Below, piece after piece: positions 60,861 to 64,000 of a DNA stretch of 64,000 bases (the first letter of the stretch is position 1; each line of letters begins with the position of its first letter). Source of the DNA: JAFARZ01 sp036490795 (lineage in GTDB: Bacteria; Actinomycetota; Actinomycetes; Streptosporangiales; Streptosporangiaceae); assembly GCA_036490795.1 (NCBI GenBank), contig DASXDG010000405.1, positions 17,569-81,568 on the forward strand, in the 5' to 3' direction. The translations under genes and the position numbers were made by a program. Below the pieces are notes generated by a model, which saw nothing but the letters and a program-made list of their open reading frames with translations, did no database searches and was not told where the DNA came from.

Positions 60861-62011
60861 CTCGCTGCTCCCGGACGCGCGTGGGCACGGAGCGCGGTGC
60901 GCAGGGCTGCCGCTACGCGTTCTGTCTGGTTCACGCTGAGCTCGGCGTGCATGGGAATGGCGAAATGACGCCGGAACAGATCCGCCGAGATCGGGCACGA
61001 CTGCTTTGTGTCATAGACCGGCTGCAAGTGGGACGCCCACGTGCCGTGCCCGCAGCCGATGCCCCGAGCACGCAGATCGGCGGCGACGCCAGCCCGGTCC
61101 ACGCTCGGGTCCAGCGCCAGCATGTAGGTCTGCCAGGCGTGGGTACGGTCCGGCGGCACGTGCGGCATCGTGATGAGCTCTTCGCCGGCCAGCAATTCGG
61201 CGTAGCGCGCGGCGACCGCGCTCCGGCGCTCGAGCAGTTCGCCGATCCGGCTCAGCTGCACCTGCAAGATCGCGGCGGCGATGTCGGAGAGCTTGAAGTT
61301 GCAGCCGATTTCCCTGAACACGGGGATCGGCAGGCCGACGACACGCGCCTGATCGAAGATCGGCTCGATGCCGAAGGACGAGCGTAGCCGCGCGTCCGCC
61401 GCGAGCGCCGGATCGGCGGTGAGCAGGGCGCCGCCCTCACCGCACGTGGCTCCCTTGCGCCCGTGGAAAGACAGGCAGGCCACCGGCGCCAGCGCACCCG
61501 CTTCCCGGCCCCGGTAGGTCGCGCCCACCGCGCATGCGGCGTCCTCGAAGAGGAACAGTCCGTGCCGGTCCGTGACCGATGCCAGCTCCGCGTAGTCGGC
61601 CGGAAGGCCGACCGTATCCACCGCGATCACGCCAACCGTCCGCGGACCGACCAGGTCCGCCACCGCTTGCGGGTCGACGGTGCCGGTATCGGCACGTACG
61701 TCGGCGAAGACCGGGATCGCGCCGACGTACCGCACCGCGTGGGCGGGCGCCGGGAAGGTGTAGTCGGCGACGATCACCTCGTCGCCCGGCCGCACGCCGA
61801 GCGCGAGCAGGCCCAGGTGGAGCGCGGCGCCGCAGTTGCTCAGCGCGACCGCGCCGCCGGCCCGGTAGCGCCTGGCGAGTTCCGCCTCGAGCGCCTTTCC
61901 TCGCGGGCCCTGGCCGGCCGGCCAGCCCGAGGCGAAAACCTCCGCGACGGCCGCCAGTTCCTGTTCGCCGAGGCTCGCGTGGACAAGCGGAATGTTGTCC
62001 ATGGCGGTCAC
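60857..62011 (-). CDS. DegT/DnrJ/EryC1 PLP aminotransferase
   Basis: Aminotransferase of 384 residues (fold type I, AHBA/sugar aminotransferase family). Seen: ALSNCGAALHLGLLALGVRP, VIVADYTFPAPAHAV, FEDAACAVGATYRGREAG, and SFHGRKGATCGEGG with the PLP lysine. In furaquinocin/naphterpin-type clusters a similar gene pairs with a cupin to aminate oxidised THN; the same pairing occurs here (cupin gene directly upstream, 4-bp overlap). GTG 62011 or ATG 62002. Confidence 0.92.
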   Translation of the reverse strand: MTAMDNIPLVHASLGEQELAAVAEVFASGWPAGQGPRGKALEAELARRYRAGGAVALSNCGAALHLGLLALGVRPGDEVIVADYTFPAPAHAVRYVGAIPVFADVRADTGTVDPQAVADLVGPRTVGVIAVDTVGLPADYAELASVTDRHGLFLFEDAACAVGATYRGREAGALAPVACLSFHGRKGATCGEGGALLTADPALAADARLRSSFGIEPIFDQARVVGLPIPVFREIGCNFKLSDIAAAILQVQLSRIGELLERRSAVAARYAELLAGEELITMPHVPPDRTHAWQTYMLALDPSVDRAGVAADLRARGIGCGHGTWASHLQPVYDTKQSCPISADLFRRHFAIPMHAELSVNQTERVAAALRTALRAHARPGAAR

Positions 62012-62526
62012 CGCGCTCCGTGCCTGAGCGGTGTGATCTGGTGAATGTCATAGCGGGTACGCAACTGCTGCACGGCTCCGGAATCCACTACCTGGCCGGC
62101 CGAGAAGATGGCACACAGTTCCTCGAAGTACCGCTCGTGATCGGGCGACGGGGAACTCTGGAACAGCATGCGCACCGGCTCGCCGGTGGGATTCATGAAC
62201 GCGTGCGGGCATCCGGACGGAACGAACATGCAGCTACCCGCGCCCGCACGGACGACGCGATCTCCGGCGGGAGATTCCCAGTCCCGCCAGCCTTCCCCGA
62301 CACGCTCGATCGGCTCGAACGCCAGGACGTCGAGTTCCCCCGCCAAGATGTAGAAGAACTCTGCCGAGCGGTGATGGCTGTGCGCCCCGACATCGAATCC
62401 CGGCGGAACCATCACCTCGAAACATGACGTGGCTGAGCCATCCGCGCTGGTGACCTTGAAGGTAACTTCCTGCGCTTTCGTGATCAGCTTCCGACCCTGA
62501 CCGGGTGGGACGATAAGGCCGTTCAT
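62008..62526 (-). CDS. Cupin-fold oxygenase-like protein
   Basis: Protein of 172 residues with a single cupin. Seen: motif 1 GAHSHHRSAEFFYILAGELD (metal His and Glu) and motif 2 GSCMFVPSGCPHAFMNPTGE (His). ATG 62526 is 9 bp after AAGGAA; an in-frame GTG lies at 62535. Cupin enzymes next to THN synthases convert THN to flaviolin-type quinones or assist the aminotransferase; that role is inferred from position and pairing. Confidence 0.9.
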   Translation of the reverse strand: MNGLIVPPGQGRKLITKAQEVTFKVTSADGSATSCFEVMVPPGFDVGAHSHHRSAEFFYILAGELDVLAFEPIERVGEGWRDWESPAGDRVVRAGAGSCMFVPSGCPHAFMNPTGEPVRMLFQSSPSPDHERYFEELCAIFSAGQVVDSGAVQQLRTRYDIHQITPLRHGAR

Positions 62527-62562
62527 GCGCTTCACTTCCTTGTCGTCGGTGAGAAATCCCGC

Positions 62563-63663
62563 TCAAGGGCAGGTTGTCGACGCACTCCGCTGGAGTTCAT
62601 CCGCGTCTTCTGGCGCGTCCGTGCCCCATCTGCCCAGCGCCATCTCGGCGGTGATGCCTGGGCCGAAACCCGCGATCAGGCCGGCGGCACCCGCTATCGG
62701 GGGGTCTTCGTCGAATAGCCTGCGTATTGCCTCGAGCACGACCGCGCTGGCGATATTGCCGTATTCGGACAAGGTCGCCCAGCTGTGCCGGAACATGCTG
62801 TCGTCGACGCTGAGGAACTTGGCGAGATCGGCGAGGATCCGCGGGCCGCCGGCGTGAACGATGTAAAAGTCGAGCTTGCCGATATCCCAGCCGTGGTCCC
62901 CGGCGAACTCACGTAGCACCGGAGCCAGCGGTTCCATCGTCCCGGGCACCCGACGGTCCAACTGGAAGTGGAAGCCGGTAGCGCGCACGGCGTACGAGAT
63001 CCATTCCTCGGTGTCGGGGATGAGGTAGGAGGCATTGCGCTCCAGCGCTATGCCGGTGCCGCCCCTGCCTCGCACCACGGCGGCGGCGACCGCGTCACCG
63101 AACAGCCCGTCGGACAGCAGCGAACCGACTCCCTCGTCGTCGGGCTGGTAGCACAGCGAGCACAGCTCGCAGGAAACGATCAGGACGTTGCTCTGCGGGT
63201 AGGCGATGCAGAAATCGTGGGCGCGATTGATCGCCGCGGCACCAGCCGCGCAGCCCAGCTGCGCGATGGGTATCTGCCGGGTGCCGGATCGGAACCCCAT
63301 GGTGTTGATCAGCCACGCGGTCAGCGATGGCATCAGGAATCCGGTACACGACACGTAGATGATGACGTCAATGTCCTGTGTCGTTACCTCGGCGTTCGCC
63401 AGGGCTCGTTCGATAACCTCGGGGCACCGCTTCTTGGACTCAAGCTCATAAATCCGGTTACGTTCCTCGAAGCCCGGGTGATGCAGGATCTCTTCGATGG
63501 GCCGCACGATGTGCCGTTTACGCACCCCGGTGTTCTTAATCAATCGCAGCGATAGTGGAAGCCAGGGCTTACCGCCGTGCACTCTCTCGGTGAACGCCAG
63601 GGTCTCCTCCAACGTAATGACGTATTCCGGCATACTCACCGACGGCTTGCATAGCCTTGGCAT
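62563..63663 (-). CDS. 1,3,6,8-Tetrahydroxynaphthalene synthase (type III PKS)
   Basis: Chalcone-synthase-like enzyme of 366 residues that condenses five malonyl-CoA to THN, the naphthoquinone core. Seen: start MPRLCKPSVSMPEYVITLEE, Cys106 in VSCTGFLMP, catalytic Cys138 in AQLGCAAG, His270 in FYIVHAGGP and Asn303 in SEYGNIAS, matching RppA numbering exactly. ATG 63663. First gene of the minus-strand biosynthetic operon. Confidence 0.96.
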   Translation of the reverse strand: MPRLCKPSVSMPEYVITLEETLAFTERVHGGKPWLPLSLRLIKNTGVRKRHIVRPIEEILHHPGFEERNRIYELESKKRCPEVIERALANAEVTTQDIDVIIYVSCTGFLMPSLTAWLINTMGFRSGTRQIPIAQLGCAAGAAAINRAHDFCIAYPQSNVLIVSCELCSLCYQPDDEGVGSLLSDGLFGDAVAAAVVRGRGGTGIALERNASYLIPDTEEWISYAVRATGFHFQLDRRVPGTMEPLAPVLREFAGDHGWDIGKLDFYIVHAGGPRILADLAKFLSVDDSMFRHSWATLSEYGNIASAVVLEAIRRLFDEDPPIAGAAGLIAGFGPGITAEMALGRWGTDAPEDADELQRSASTTCP

Positions 63664-64000
63664 GTCTGGAGCCCACCTTCTGTAGAGCTCACCACCTGTA
63701 CGTAGTCGGCGATCAGCTTCTCCCGGCTGGTTTATGCGTCGACGTAGACGACGATGAGACGTGACCGCGATAACGGGGAAGACAGCAGGGATTGTCACGT
63801 TCTTGTGGACGTCAACCAGCGCGATCTGCTGCTACGGAATAGGAGCAGTCAATTACCGGGAAACTCGCCGCCCTGAGAAATTCACCAGGGTCCAGATGAG
63901 CGGCCAAAGATCAAGATCACGCGCGGAATATTTCAGCAACATATTGGATCATTTGGCGAAATATGGGCACAGTTGTGCCGTCAGAACAAGCGTGACAGTT
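63664..64000. other. Upstream region of the THN synthase gene
   Basis: About 340 bp to the window edge with no confirmed gene; it should contain the promoter of the meroterpenoid operon. The right ~130 bp are AT-richer. A plus-strand frame opens at ATG 63896 and stays open to the edge (about 35 codons), but has no recognisable similarity and only a weak ribosome site. Confidence 0.6.

Noticed and set aside
63896..64000. Plus-strand frame open to the window edge
   Set aside because: About 35 codons, no recognisable domain and a weak ribosome site; needs the sequence beyond the window.

Overview
High-GC actinomycete chromosome: strongly GC-biased codons, GTG/TTG starts, 4-bp ATGA/GTGA gene overlaps, a BTAD-type regulator and an ECF41 sigma factor. 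A Streptomyces-like filamentous actinobacterium is likely, but the genus cannot be fixed from the sequence. No tRNA, rRNA, CRISPR array or intact insertion sequence was seen.

Region 1 (1-10.6 kb) is a metabolic locus of unassigned function. A tight minus-strand operon runs from an RpiR/SIS regulator through an EamA exporter, an isochorismatase-like hydrolase, a zinc dehydrogenase and a DhnA-type aldolase to three consecutive PRPP-using enzymes (TrpD-like, purine-PRT-like, PurF-type, the last cut by the window edge). Divergent from it are a flavin-dependent halogenase-like protein, a DUF1330 protein and an M20 N-carbamoyl/allantoate-type hydrolase. A small SnoaL-like protein closes the region.

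Region 2 (10.8-38.7 kb) is a nearly complete extracellular-type contractile injection system (CIS): BTAD regulator, double-AAA ATPase, DUF4255 cap, two sheaths, two tubes, small assembly proteins, LysM tube-baseplate adaptor, gpD and gp5 spike halves, PAAR tip, gp25, two baseplate-J-like proteins, gpI, an S74 tail fibre and a coiled-coil protein. Two large DUF4157 proteins lie on the opposite strand and are likely cargo. The larger one (1536 aa) combines a DUF4157 domain, several nuclear-localisation-like basic clusters, a DNase-I-like (EEP) fold and a C-terminal eukaryotic-type ubiquitin-specific protease with all catalytic boxes. This is the most striking content of the window and points to a eukaryotic target. 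The CIS regulator has a good -35/-10 promoter and a leader with mutually exclusive pairings. A ~80-bp intergenic element flanks the CIS on both sides, with a third copy at 46.8 kb.

Region 3 (39-50.3 kb) holds two giant FtsX-type permeases without a visible ATPase, a small secreted protein, an APC permease, an ECF41-type sigma factor and a WrbA-like flavoprotein.

Region 4 (50.4-63.7 kb) is a minus-strand naphthoquinone meroterpenoid cluster: tetrahydroxynaphthalene synthase (type III PKS), cupin oxygenase, PLP aminotransferase, polyprenyl diphosphate synthase, a class II terpene-cyclase-like protein with a DxDTT motif, an ABBA aromatic prenyltransferase, a vanadium haloperoxidase-like enzyme, an MFS exporter, an ANL ligase, an O-methyltransferase and a DUF3050 (haem-oxygenase-like) protein. 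Adding a class II cyclase to the usual THN/prenyltransferase/haloperoxidase logic suggests a drimane-like or otherwise pre-cyclised terpenoid naphthoquinone.
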